A stretch of 64,000 nt of DNA from Acanthosepion pharaonis (lineage: Eukaryota; Mollusca; Cephalopoda; Sepiida; Sepiidae). The stretch lies in assembly GCA_903632075.3 (NCBI GenBank), contig CAHIKZ030000025.1, forward strand, positions 1,831,001-1,895,000, written 5' to 3'. Shown here piece after piece: positions 44,481 through 55,131 of the stretch. The notes below the pieces were generated by a model. It did no database searches. It had not been told where the DNA came from and saw nothing but the letters and a program-made list of their open reading frames with translations. Positions within the stretch are counted from its first letter, which is position 1; each line of letters starts with the position of its first letter. Position numbers and translations under genes: made by a program.

Positions 44481-44666
44481 GTTATCTCAGATTTTGCATT
44501 GTTTGGATCCAGATGCCGATTCCACACCTCCATCACTTAGTTCAGGCCTTCCCATTGTTGGCCATCATTTTTTTGGTAATAGCTGCTGGATGTGCAGTTC
44601 TTTACAAGTTCAACTTATTACACAAGTTGGAAGAGAAACTTAAGTAAAGAAAATGTCCTCCAAAAG
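44481..44666 (+). other. Candidate host exon bounded by splice sites
   Basis: Acceptor 'caattattttcttcag' precedes 44481 (or the alternative 'gttatctcag' before 44491). Donor 'CCAAAAG|gtaagtaaag' follows 44666 and matches the consensus well. The block has higher G+C than its flanks and contains the small coding frame at 44513-44647. Together these suggest a genuine exon rather than transposon debris. The stop lies only 19 nt before the donor, so a downstream 3'-UTR intron would not be expected to trigger nonsense-mediated decay. Confidence 0.45.
44513..44647 (+). CDS. Putative 44-residue single-pass membrane micropeptide
   Basis: ATG in a fair context ('tccagATGc') opens a 44-codon frame with stop TAA. 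Residues 1-11 ('MPIPHLHHLVQ') are polar and histidine-rich. About 12-33 ('AFPLLAIIFLVIAAGCAVLY') form one hydrophobic helix long enough to span a membrane, and 34-44 ('NLLHKLEEKLK') are an amphipathic charged tail. It sits wholly within an exon-like block. The layout resembles small integral membrane peptides of mitochondria or ER, but I do not recognise the family, so function is unknown. The frame is also open upstream to 44378, but that part precedes the acceptor. Confidence 0.4.
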   Translation: MPIPHLHHLVQAFPLLAIIFLVIAAGCAVLYKFNLLHKLEEKLK

Positions 44667-44969
44667 GTAAGTAAAGCAAGTTATAAATTCTAGAAGTTAT
44701 AAGAAAACAAAACAAAGAATTTACATTGGACAAATCTGGAGAAGATGCTTTCATGTGTGAATTTACTACTTCACCTATCAGTGATTACTTTACATTGCAT
44801 CTCATATTATTAAGCAATTCCTGTTTTATTGATATATAGAATAAATACTTGTTGTAATCTAAAGATATATTTCTGAATGAAGCTAATGTCTATCTGTGCA
44901 TTCTGATATAAATGGGCAGCCATTTCTATGAAATGTCTGCACTTTCAAAGTTTCAATATTCAAATTGCA
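44667..44969. other. No gene recognised
   Basis: AT-rich; intron if the preceding exon is real. Confidence 0.5.
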
Positions 44970-45150
44970 AACTTGAAATTTTAAGATGAGTCAAATGTAT
45001 AAAAAGAGATGTTTACTAACTTCAGAGTTTGCAAAAGTTAAAGCAATGCTAGAAATTGTCCAACTAATTGGCAGGAACCCCCAAACTGTGAAGAAGTTTG
45101 TTGCAAACCCTGACAAAGGCAAATTCAGTACTTTATCATACCGATTTGTT
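44970..45150 (+). pseudogene. Tc1-like transposase N-terminal HTH fragment
   Basis: 'RCLLTSEFAKVKAMLEIVQL' followed by 'IGRNPQTVKKFVANPDKG' looks like the helix-turn-helix DNA-binding start of a Tc1-like transposase ('IGRNPQTVKKF' as recognition helix). The rest of the transposase is missing. Confidence 0.55.
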
Positions 45151-45279
45151 TTCCATATCGAGAGAAATTTTTGTAAAGTCTTTATAAAGCTATGGAATTT
45201 GTAGCTGTTATGGCAGTGAGTGGGTGGGGGGGTCAAAAACACACAAGATATCAGATCCTAAAACAAGTAGCAAAATAAT

Positions 45280-45945
45280 CAGTTTCACCCCATGCAACAC
45301 AGTAAAGCCACTAAGACACAAGGGTTTACTGGATGTGGAAGAATTAGAAAACAAACATTAATAATGGGCAGAAAGAGAAGAGAGCAATCAAGAGGACAGT
45401 AAGATAGTGATTGACATTGCATTTAAATTTTTGTCGATTAAAGTTGGACAGAAAGCATGGAATCAGAAGGCAGTTCTACAATCGAGAAGTGCAAGAAAAA
45501 AAAAACTGTTAACATAAAATTTACAATTATATCTAATGAGGTAAATTGATGAGATCTCAATGTCAGTCTAATACTGCATTTAAATTCAAAAAGTCTAGCT
45601 ATCATAGCAAAGAGCCCACCTGAACAATTGCCATGAATGTATTTATAGAAAAGATACAGAGAGGCAACTTTATGGCGATGGGAAAGTGACTGAAGATGAG
45701 CTGCTAGATCAGAACCAATAATATTGCACATTCTTCTATGGATTTTATCAAGGAGAAGGTAAATAGTAAGGGCACTGGACTATTTGTGGCAACAATATTC
45801 TAAGCCTGAATGAATGGTAGACTTGTAGATATTTATGATAGATTCTGAAGAGAAAAATTGACTTGTATGACACAGTGGACCAACTTCCTTAACAGCTGAC
45901 GTAGCATTGAATTCAATATAGTCTTTCCACTTCACCCCTTCCCTG
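45280..45945 (-). mobile_element. LINE-A C-terminal fragment with 3' UTR
   Basis: Minus strand from 45945 leftward: 'VKWKDYIEFNATSAVKEVGP', 'SSESIINIYKSTIHSGLEYC', then 'CNIIGSDLAAHLQSLSHRHK', 'YKYIHGNCSGGLFAM', 'FEFKCSIRLTLRSHQFT' and the 3' UTR ending at 45285 ('caccccatgcaacacagtaa' reversed). Missing the palm. One gap between 45731 and 45780. Confidence 0.85.
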
Positions 45946-46556
45946 CCAATTATTTTGGGGGAAAATGTTTCATTTTCATATTTGTTTATAATATAATAAC
46001 TAAAAAACTGAGGCACCTTAAGATACCTGAGCAGTGGCTCTACCAGAACAATTAGACTCATTTCAAGCTCAGAAGGGCATAAAAAGAATTGCGATCAACG
46101 TATATGTCTGTTGCTAGTTTTTGGACTTGTTTATTCATCCATGCCTGATAAAGACACTTTTGGTAAAGGCGTATATACATGTCTATGCCAGGGAATGGGT
46201 TAAGAACATGCATAAAGAAAAAAAAAATCAAATGAAACAGACAGTAAAATACATTCAAGTGTTCTTTTCACCAACAACCTTCAATGGCCAGAGATTGACA
46301 AAGCTTAAGTTCAGTTGTTTTTTGGCTAAAACTGTTCCCTTCATAAAAAAAACACAATTTAAGAAATACCATCTGCAAATTATTAATAAATAAAGAGAAA
46401 TAATTACAAAGACTTCAACAGGAAGAAGAAAAAGAAGAAACATTGAATGTAGTGAAGCATGACAGCAGCAGGAACAGCAGCAGCCGCATCAGCAGCTGGC
46501 AGGCAAGAAGAAAATTAGGTTTAAGGCTCCTAGTTGTAGATTCAGGATTGTCCCAT
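45946..46556. other. No gene recognised
   Basis: Contains a short run of CAG/CAGCAG-like triplets at 46462-46500. Confidence 0.5.
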
Positions 46557-46680
46557 AGGATAATAGCCTAGTAGATTAAAGTATTGGTTTGTGAATTTGG
46601 TGACATAGTAATTTTGAGTTCAATCCCTACGACAAGTAGTAGAAACTTAATCTAAAAAGGGCAAGCAAATAAAGAAGCAG
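46557..46680 (+). mobile_element. tRNA-derived SINE-like sequence
   Basis: 'agcctagtagattaaagta' resembles an A-box region and 'gagttcaatccctac' a B-box, about 55 bp apart, ending in 'aaaaagggcaagcaaataaa'. Only one copy is seen here, so it could also be a decayed tRNA pseudogene. Confidence 0.5.
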
Positions 46681-47903
46681 TGCTAAAAAAGAACAAGACT
46701 TGATATCCCTAGATATAGACAATGGAATGAGAACAATCTACACCCATAGATTAAATAAAGGGTTACCTGGATTAACAGATACCTGAAAAGGGCCAGATGG
46801 TACAATGGCAAAAATATTGTGATAATAACAAAAAAATGAGGACAATTTAAATAATAACTCCTCATCTCAGAAATTCAGACAGAAGACGATTGGGTGATAA
46901 TAACAACAAAGATGAGGAGAATAGTCTGGATGTAAATAGTGTAATTAATGATAACTCCTCGTCCTAGAAATTCAACCAAAAAATAATTTTTTTTGAAGAC
47001 TGACAATTTTTCATTATTCATGAATGCAAGAACTCAACTGAAAAATAGATAAAGTTTAACCATAGAAAAATAGTTTGTATCAAAAGGACATTTTTTTCTC
47101 TTGACACTATTATTACTATATACTCCCTCAACACTCTTGACAATGTTTACAGTTTTAAAAAGCTTTTCTTAGAATTTTAATGACAACATAAATGTTACGC
47201 ACTATTTAGTTGTTATTTAGCAGATTATAAAAATATATGAACCGACTATGATGCAATATTTATTATTTACTCTTTTATAAAGAAATAAATATGAAAAGAG
47301 ATTTATAAAAAAAAATATCTAAACAAGAAAACTTAAATACGAAGAGTAAATGGAATCATAAATTTTGAAGCAAAAGCATTTTCCGGTCATTTCTTTTATT
47401 CACTACATAAATTTTGTAAGAAACGTTGAGAGCATCTCTTCCTCTAAATCAAATATTCATTTAATTTTAGATTTTCAGCAAACACAATATTTTGTACATG
47501 TGCCTCACTATTGGACTTTCCTTGTGTATAATTACAAAATGTCTGTAATTTTTACCAGTTATTTCTATTGGTTATGGTAATGATAATATTAACCATTTCC
47601 CTACAAGGAAACATTTGGTATCCAGTATTGATAGGGTTTCCTTGGGAACCTTCTACTTGAAGTGGTGTGGAATGTCATTATTTTCTGTCCGAGTTTAATG
47701 TGCTATCCATTTTAGTTTTGATATTCTTCAAGTGATGTGATTTCTATTTTGTTTGTTGCAGTTCTTTGTTTGTGATTGTGTAGCGTCAGTCCACAGTGTT
47801 CAAAGATGGATGATCTTTATCAAGACCCTCAAGCTTCACTCACTCAAAGCCTTTTATTACCATTCATCTTAGGAAATGGTTATCCTTTTTTTTTCATATT
47901 TTA
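46681..47903. other. No gene recognised
   Basis: AT-rich with no supported feature. Confidence 0.5.
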
Positions 47904-48635
47904 ATCATTTCACCCCAAGCAAGGCAATAAAGCCACTAAGACATAAGGGGTTAGTGAGTGTTCGAGAATATGAGAAGAATATACTACTCCTAAGAGAATG
48001 TATTTTTATGAATTAAACTTCTTCGAATTCTGTGTCATTTAGATAAGACTTCAAATAATTATCTGATGTGGTCATATGACCTTACAAGTGGAGGTCTTTC
48101 ATCCAGGTATTCATTTTCGTTGGTTGGGGCTAAAATTAAGCGAGTTGGCTGGCAAAGACAGTTGTTGTAGAAATCTGCTTCAGTGCAGATCATTTACTAG
48201 CATGCGATGACCTGACATGTAAACTATACCCCAAAACCCAGCAACTCCTGACTGAAGTTATTTTGAAGTATTTCTAACTTCTTGCCAGTAAGCCTTCTGG
48301 GTTTTTTGTTCCTTTTTAGCCACTGACCATAATCATTAAAATTATAATAAAACCATTTGTTTTTTTTGTTTACTCTAAAACTTAGTTGGTCTTCTTGTAA
48401 ATCCTTTTACTTCTCTTTATCTTATTTCTCTTGTCACACATGTGACACTATTAAGAATAGAAGACAATAAAAGAACAACAATCCACAAGACAATAGATAA
48501 CTATTGATGTTGCATTTAAATTTTTGAAGATGAAAATTGACTGGAAAGTATGGAGCTGGAAGAGAGTTGTGCAAGAAAAGAAATTTTTAGCATAGAACTT
48601 ATGGTTACATCTGACCAATTCAACCATAAAATCTT
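47904..48635 (-). mobile_element. LINE-A 3' UTR split by a ~440-bp insert
   Basis: 47904-47985 is the LINE-A 3' tail reversed ('caccccaagcaaggcaataa'). 48430-48635 continues the same 3' UTR and the end of the ORF ('ttgactggaaagtatggagc' reversed). In other copies these are adjacent. The intervening 47990-48430 is unrelated; similar words 'actactcctaag' and 'cactattaagaa' at its edges could be a decayed target duplication. Confidence 0.65.
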
Positions 48636-49755
48636 TTATTAAAATCTAGAATTCTTGATTCTTGGTCATGATTATACAAAAAATACAAATTGTGAAATTA
48701 AAACAAGAAGTAATCAGAGATAAAAAAATAAAAAAAATTCATAATCTGAGAAGCAAATCTGTAAAATGTCTTGAAAAATCATACATTTATTTAAATTTTT
48801 AAATTTTCTTGTTCTATAGTTCAGACATTTTTAATAAAATGATTTGTTTTCCTATTTCTTTATAAAATGCTAAGTAATAAATATTATAGTTGGTTCACAT
48901 ATTTTGATAATCTTGTAAATAAATTAAATAACAACTAAATAGTGAGTAACATTTATATTGTTATTAAAATTCAGTACATTGTTTTTTAAAACCGTAAACA
49001 TTGCTGAGGTAGTTGAGGGAGTCTACGGAAATAAGAGAATATCTGTCCTTTTTTACACATTCATTTTTTGTGAGTCCAAAGTTTAAACTTAGTTGAAAAA
49101 TTCTTTCCTCTGTCACAACAGAATAAAATGTTATTGCGACAGAAATACAGTAAATGTGCCGATGTATTCACTAAAAAGTAAATATAATCACCAAAGTGAT
49201 TATTTTAATTCAATCAGTAAAACCTACTACAGTGGAAAACTTTAAATTCTTGTCCAGTTACTGAAGTGCTGGGAATGTTTTTCTGTTGTGTCAAAGACAA
49301 AATGGCTCCACTATTTCATAACAGGAAGCACCAGTCTTTCAAAACTCTCTTTGACATTTGCTTTGGCCTATTGAAGCATTTGTATGTCTGTCTCTCACTG
49401 ACACATGACAAATAGCGGAAAAAAAATTTAACTAATTTTCTTTTTTTAACTAAAAATTTCTAAAAAAAAAAAAAAAAAAAAAAAAATGATAGGAGTGTCT
49501 GTAATTTGTTGCCTAACCTCCTGGATTTCCTGAAACATTAAATTTGTTTTTCAAAATCTTTGGGCAAGAAATGCTAATTGTCCAATAAGTAGGTATTAAG
49601 CCTTTACACTTAGCATTCTTTATTTTACATACGCAGTAGGAAAGTCGCATTGCATCTGATTTAATCCCTTTACTATTGTCCAAAATTAGTAACATTATTA
49701 GAATTAAGTACAACATTTTTAAGAGAGGTAAATAAAGTTTTTTAATACAGAATTA
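48636..49755. other. No gene recognised
   Basis: AT-rich. A poly(A) run of about 26 lies at 49460-49486, which could mark the tail of an unrecognised retro-insertion upstream. Confidence 0.5.
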
Positions 49756-49759
49756 TTCT

Positions 49760-50042
49760 TGTTCTATGTGACATGTCCCTTCAAGATAATGGCTCTCCAC
49801 AAGTTCTATGTTTTTTGTAATGCTTAATAAATTTAGTCTTTTTGTTATCACTCTTAAACCCTGTTCTGCCATCCATTTTCTCAAGCTCATTCTTCTTCTG
49901 TGTGATATGTCCCTTCAGGACGTAGGTGATCATAGCTCTCCACAATTTCCTGTTCTTTGTAGTTCTTAATAATTTAGTTTTTTTGTTATCACTCCTAAAG
50001 CTCAAGCTCACTATACAGGTTATATGCATTGTTTTCCTAGAA
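49760..50042 (-). mobile_element. LINE-C 3' end, tandemly duplicated
   Basis: Two consecutive reversed copies of the LINE-C 3' end occur (49760-49895 and 49896-50042), each beginning at the 'tgtgacatgtcccttcaaga'-like terminus. The minus-strand translation repeats 'RTTKNRKLWRAMI'-type text. The duplication involves the terminal ~135 bp. Confidence 0.8.
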
Positions 50043-50149
50043 AGAAAAAGAACTAAACTTACAAAACTCATGTAGTGTGTATTTCAACCCCGAAATCATG
50101 CCAGAATAGAATTTGGAAATGATGTTAACCATAAAAATTCATTGCAGAT

Positions 50150-50215
50150 GTGATTTCAGTGCACTACATATCTTCAAAAGGCCCTCATCAGCTTTGAAAC
50201 TGTTAGAGATAATTC
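50150..50215 (-). ncRNA. Decayed hammerhead-like motif
   Basis: Minus strand 'GCTGATGAGGGCCTTTTGAA' has an intact CUGAUGA (50187-50193) and one side of a G+C-rich stem II, but the complementary strand and the GAAA spacing are lost. Probably a relic. Confidence 0.3.
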
Positions 50216-50729
50216 AATTCTCTTGATTTCTAAAGCAATGTTTCTCTAAAGGAACACATATAATTACATTCATGTTCCACCTTATATGAAATATTGAGGA
50301 ATGTGAAGATTATCTGTAGAATATATAAAAGTCTATTATTCTGTTAATGTATTTAGCTTGAATTTAAATTTGCTTTGTTCATATCTAAAAAATATAACTG
50401 CTCCAAGTACTGATTACAACCCAGAGTACAGCAGCATTTGTCTGGCAGACAGACAAAAGATCTTTTTGTCCAATGTTATTGAACAGTTTATGAATGTGCT
50501 AGTTGTAAATAATCAATTTAATATGTACAAAGACTGTCACTAAGTTTGATTTTGTCTTACAAAGTGTAAATATAATTATTCTGATGTTGCATTTATTCTA
50601 AAGAGATGTTAGAACTCATTGTCTCAGTTACTAAAAGGAGAACTTGTTAAAACTCATTATGTCAATTATTGAAAGGTTTATAAATTTAAATTTCATTATG
50701 TTTACATTATTTTGTCTGTTTAATTCTAG
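50216..50729. other. No gene recognised
   Basis: AT-rich. Confidence 0.5.
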
Positions 50730-51080
50730 ATCCTGAGGCAGCATGAAATTCAACAATATCCTGCGATCCGGTGGCATTTCGAGAAGATTGTATCCATAAG
50801 GAATAGAAGATATTCTTGGTGTCTTCTTCACAGGAGAAGAATAGAAACTTCTCTTTCTAAAACATGGAAATGTCTTTTTGTTGCCAGTTGTCTGTAGAAA
50901 TTGCTAACATTCTTAAGAAATCCAATATGAAGAAATGCAATCAAAATCCATGCCAAAAAGGAAACAATCAACCAGCTTAGCATGGTTTAGAAAACTGTAG
51001 ATTGCAAATGTCTCCATTATAATGGAATAAAATCTATCTGAGTTTTTAAACCTCAAATAAAAGACCAAAATTATTGACTC
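50730..51080 (+). other. Possible 3'-terminal exon
   Basis: 'tttgtctgtttaattctag' is a good acceptor before 50730. The following sequence is open for 55 codons in one frame ('QHEIQQYPAIRWHFEKIVSI'), and AATAAA signals occur at 51026 and 51056. It could be the 3'-UTR exon of the gene whose exon is at 44481-44666: joined there, the frame meets a stop at once, after the micropeptide's own stop. This link is inference. Confidence 0.25.
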
Positions 51081-51560
51081 TCAACTTGTGAATGTTGGTA
51101 GAATATTACATGGCATGTCTTTAAAATTATAATTCAATGTCTGGATATAAATAGGAAGCAGAAAAAACTGATGCCGGTGATATTTGATCAAATCTAAAGC
51201 AAAAGTTTATTTTTTTAAATTTTTAGCAATGACGTCACATTTACTCTATTGTCAACACTGATTATTTTCTTCATTTTCCTAAAAAGGTCAAATGACATCT
51301 AATGTTCTTTGCTTTCCCTACCCCAATTATTTCTCAGTTCTTTAATCTTATATGACTTTATGTCTCACTAATAGACAATTACACTTCTTTTTTTTTTTTT
51401 AACTCATTAAAATCAAATATATTTTGAATTTTTTTTTTTTAACCATTTTTTAATTAAATAAATGTATCATCAAGCACAATTCTTGTCTGAATTTTATGTT
51501 TGAATCAATGGAGGCTGTTTTCTTCAAACCAATTTTTTCGACCTTGTTTTTATTTCATTA
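51081..51560. other. No gene recognised
   Basis: AT-rich with T runs. Confidence 0.5.
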
Positions 51561-51579
51561 CATTTTGGACTCTCCAGGT

Positions 51580-51690
51580 TTTCTTGAGTATCTGTTGTAT
51601 TCCAAAATAAGATTTGACAACTTTTGGAGATACAACAAACACCTGAAGATGGTTGGAGAATACACCAGCCAAAACATGAAATACAAACAA
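51580..51690 (+). ncRNA. Hammerhead-like relic after a hairpin
   Basis: An inverted repeat ('tgttgtattccaaaa' / 'ttttggagatacaaca', 51592-51635) is followed by CTGAAGA (51643-51649), a seven-pair stem (51650-51656 with 51665-51671) and AAAC. The G of GAAA is replaced, so the core is broken. Confidence 0.3.
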
Positions 51691-52126
51691 CAAAGAAATT
51701 AGTTTGAGGAAAACCATACCAAATAATTCAAACATGACTTCACCATAAATTTTGTATCCACAAATCTTTTCATTCAGAATTTTCCTGGTTTTATATGTGA
51801 CCATGATATACAAAGGCATCTATTTTTTTTATCTTTGCATTTCTAAATTAAATTCCATTACAAATTATAACAATGATTTGAATTTCTATGTAAACCAAGA
51901 AGACAATTATCTTATAAAATATGAGAGAATTTTAAAATAATACATTTTTCAAAACTGTTGTTGCATTTTTCATAATCATGTCATATCAATGTTAACAAAA
52001 TATTAGAACTGATATGATAGACATAATGATATTTCATAGCCTAACTCTGAAAATATGCCTTCAGCAACAAGAAATGTTGATACTTATTCCCATCATTCTG
52101 AGAATATTATCTAAAAAAAACAAGTA

Positions 52127-53811
52127 CTGTGCAACCTCGGTTCACGAATTTAATTTGTCCCAGAAGGCCATTTGTAAACCAAAACGATTTTCCTTCCATA
52201 AAAATCAATGTAAAACAGATTAATCCATTCTGTAACCCCAGATGATTGCTTATTTAATAATTTTCTAACCAGGTAATCAATAAACAAATTAAACCACAGA
52301 AATCTTAAGCAACAACAGCAACAATAATAATAATAATGATAATAGTGATTTTCCAAGTGTAGCTTAGATGTGGCACAAGGCCGAAAGTATGGGGTACCCA
52401 GTGAGGATCGAACTCACTACTCAGTCGTAATTGTTCTAGCAAGACAAGCTTGCTAACCATTACACCGCCTTGAGGTGCCCTAATAATGATAATATATAAT
52501 ATATATATAATGTATATATAAATGTCATTGCGATTTTTATATACAGTCGAACCTCATCTCACAAATTTAATTCGTTCTTGAAGGCCATTCATGACCCAAA
52601 ATGTTCATAAACTAAAACTATTTTCCTCCCATAGGAATCAATGTAAAATTGATTAATCCATTCATGGACCCCAGATGATTGCTTATTTAAACTTTCACAA
52701 CAGGACTTTGTGCACATGTTTGTCCACAAAACCAATGAAAATCATTAAATCTGATAGAGTAAATGATAGACACAATATTAAACAGATAAAATATAGATGA
52801 AAACTTAATTTAATTTTACCACACCTGTACCATGTGGTAGAACTGATAAACAAATTAAACCCTAGAAAAATGAAGCAGCAGCAGCAACAACAACAGCAAT
52901 AATAATTTTTTTTGTCAGTGTAAAGTGTTATGATGCCATTTCTAACCTTAGCTCCCTGGGTGGGACCCGGAAAGAAATGTGTAAACGCCAGAGATCAAAG
53001 GAAATAATAATAATAATAATGCTGCCGCTGATATTCTCTTTATAATGGTAATATATTTTAATGCAAATATAAAAGAGATTGCGAATGTGTATACAGTGGA
53101 ACCTAGGTTCCTGAAGGCCTTTCATAACCCGAAAAGTACGTAAGCCGAAAACTATTTTCCCCATAGGAATCAATGTAAAATTGATTAATCCATTCATGGA
53201 GCCCAGATGATTGCTTATTTAAACTTTCACAACAGGACTTTGTGCACAAGTTCATCTACAAAACCAATGAAAATCATTAAATCTGATAGAGTAAATGATA
53301 GACACAATATTAAACAGATAAAATATAGATGAAAACTTAATTTCACCATACCTGTACGAGGGATAGTTGATGGCCTAAGGAGAAAGAGAGCCCCCTGTCT
53401 CACTAAAAATTTGTCCTATGAGATTTTTTTTTTACCTATGTTGATGGTGTAACATCGTCAGGTAACTGTCTTTTTAGGGGTTTCTTCTCTTACTTTTTTC
53501 TGTCTCTTAGCATCACTCGACTTTGATTGAGGCTCACTTGGCTTCTGTCGCAATAAAAATTCGTCCAATGAGATTTGTTTTTATCTATATTTTAAAATGT
53601 TTCTAAAATGTGATACGGCATTGCCATTGAAAATGTTTTATTGCTACAGCTTGCTACTACTTTATCAGGATAATATTGTTGCATAAAAACATTGCACCTC
53701 ACCCCATTCTGCACAAATTTCGCTGGCTTGCATGTTCACCCTTGAGACGTTTTTTTTTAGTTCAGAAAATTTGTTCATAAGCCGAGGCATTTGTGACCTG
53801 AGTTTCCACTG
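52127..53811 (+). mobile_element. pogo/Tigger-like non-autonomous repeats, three copies in a row
   Basis: Copies start at 52127, 52544 ('cagtcgaacctcatctcaca') and 53094 ('cagtggaacctaggttcctg'). Each has 'ataggaatcaatgtaaaa' and 'ccagatgattgcttatttaa'. Copies 2 and 3 continue identically through 'aacaggactttgtgcacat' for about 140 bp, a 550-bp direct repeat. Copy 3 also has the opposite end at 53765-53811 ('gagtttccactg'), giving a 718-bp element with inverted ends. Such CAGTGG-aaCCT ends are typical of pogo/Tigger-type MITEs. No transposase is present. (CAG)n/(AAT)n microsatellites separate the copies. Confidence 0.75.
52352..52481 (-). mobile_element. tRNA-derived SINE (family S1), best-preserved copy
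   Basis: On the minus strand: 'gggcacctcaaggcggtgta', A-box 'ggtgtaatggttagc', B-box 'gagttcgatcctcac' (perfect GTTCGATCC), body 'ggccttgtgccacatctaag', 3' end 'ctacacttgg'. About 130 bp. It sits in an (AAT)n tract within the first pogo-like copy. Confidence 0.9.
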
Positions 53812-54244
53812 AATATAGCTTATGCACAAGTGTAATATGTCCATGTGATTTATTTTTGGTGGAGAGTTATCTCCCTTCCACTTGCGATTTATTTTTTTAA
53901 AAATCACTTGAAAACCAATATGCTGTCATATTTTGTAGTATGGATAAACAAGTAGTAATATAATACACTATTAGACTTAAAGTGTGGGATCGGTTTTCTA
54001 TTGTTATATCAACATTAATCTGACCTCATAGAATTACTACATATTAAAATAATAAAAAAGATATATTTTTTATTTTCATGTGATGAAAGACTTCAAACAA
54101 TAGCAAAGAGTTAAAACATTTTGTCATTTTTAAACAGCATGGAGAAATGTTTCCACTGTTGAACCTTAGTTTCTTATGGTCTTCATTATATTAAAATAAT
54201 TTTTTTCTGATCTGTACTGACCTCATCTACAATGTTTCACTTAG
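53812..54244. other. No gene recognised
   Basis: AT-rich. Confidence 0.5.
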
Positions 54245-54335
54245 GAAAGGCATGAATTCATCTCTTCTTTTCCACCCATTTATGGGTTAAATAGTAGGAT
54301 AAACTGGGTGGCATCCAGTCTCGTAGAAGGACTAT
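54245..54335 (+). mobile_element. SINE-like repeat (family S3), fragment
   Basis: Shares 'tatgggttaaatagtagg' and 'actgggtggcatccagtctc' with the reverse of 2170-2400. Confidence 0.55.
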
Positions 54336-54423
54336 GAATTCAAAAAACATGGAGAAGGCAACAGGAAATCCCTCCGTTATCTTTCCTAAGAATACATGGC
54401 AATTCATAAATAATAAGGAAAAG

Positions 54424-54700
54424 GAAGCTGTGGAGTATCATGATTGCCTACACCCTGAAGAGACATGAGATTAAAGGAAGCAGTGGAGAGTTATAACTGC
54501 CTACACCCTGAAGAGACATGAGATGAAAGGAAGCAGTGGAGAGTTATAACTGCCTACACCCTGAAGAGACATGAGATTAAAAATAGAAAAGGAAACTATG
54601 GAGAGTAATAATTGCCTACATGCTGAATTGACATGAGATTAAAAACGAAAAGAAGTTGTGGAGAGTCATTGCTTACATCCTGAAAGGATATAGGATTAAA
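54424..54700 (+). repeat. Tandem array of the LINE-C 3' end (53-bp unit, five copies)
   Basis: Units 'gaagcagtggagagttataa' plus 'ctgcctacaccctgaagaga' and 'catgagatgaaag'. Copies start at 54424, 54477, 54530, 54591 and 54651, the last two diverged. The unit is recognisably the terminal segment of LINE-C (compare 33120-33175). Confidence 0.9.
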
Positions 54701-55065
54701 AAATATATCTTTACTCTAAAAGAAAGTGTGGTGTCTTAAGGTATATCCTAGTTTAAACATAAAAATGACAACCAATTTTTTCCAGTGCCTTACAGGGAAA
54801 TATCCGTCCCAACTTTGTCAGATCAACAAAGGGCAAGGAACAATGGTTTTCTTTAAATTTTTGTTTAAATTTTAAAACTATAAAAAAATTTATGCATATG
54901 TATATAATACAATTAAGAAAATATGTGAAAATTAAAAGAATTTTACATGTTTTTTTTTTTGTTTTTTTTTTTTTCAGGTGAGAAAAAAAAAGCATTCACT
55001 TGGTAACTAGAGCTATAATATTCAATAAATAGAAAAGATCACAATAGCTTAAAATTTTCTTAATC

Positions 55066-55130
<65 letters not shown>
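54701..55130. other. No gene; (TA)n tract at right end
   Basis: (TA)n at 55075-55129, T/A homopolymers around 54950. Confidence 0.7.
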
Positions 55131-55131
55131 G

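Noticed and set aside
54424..54590. CTGAAGAGACATGAGAT...GAAA in the tandem units, hammerhead-like
   Set aside because: It is LINE-C 3' terminal sequence; no stem II pairing.
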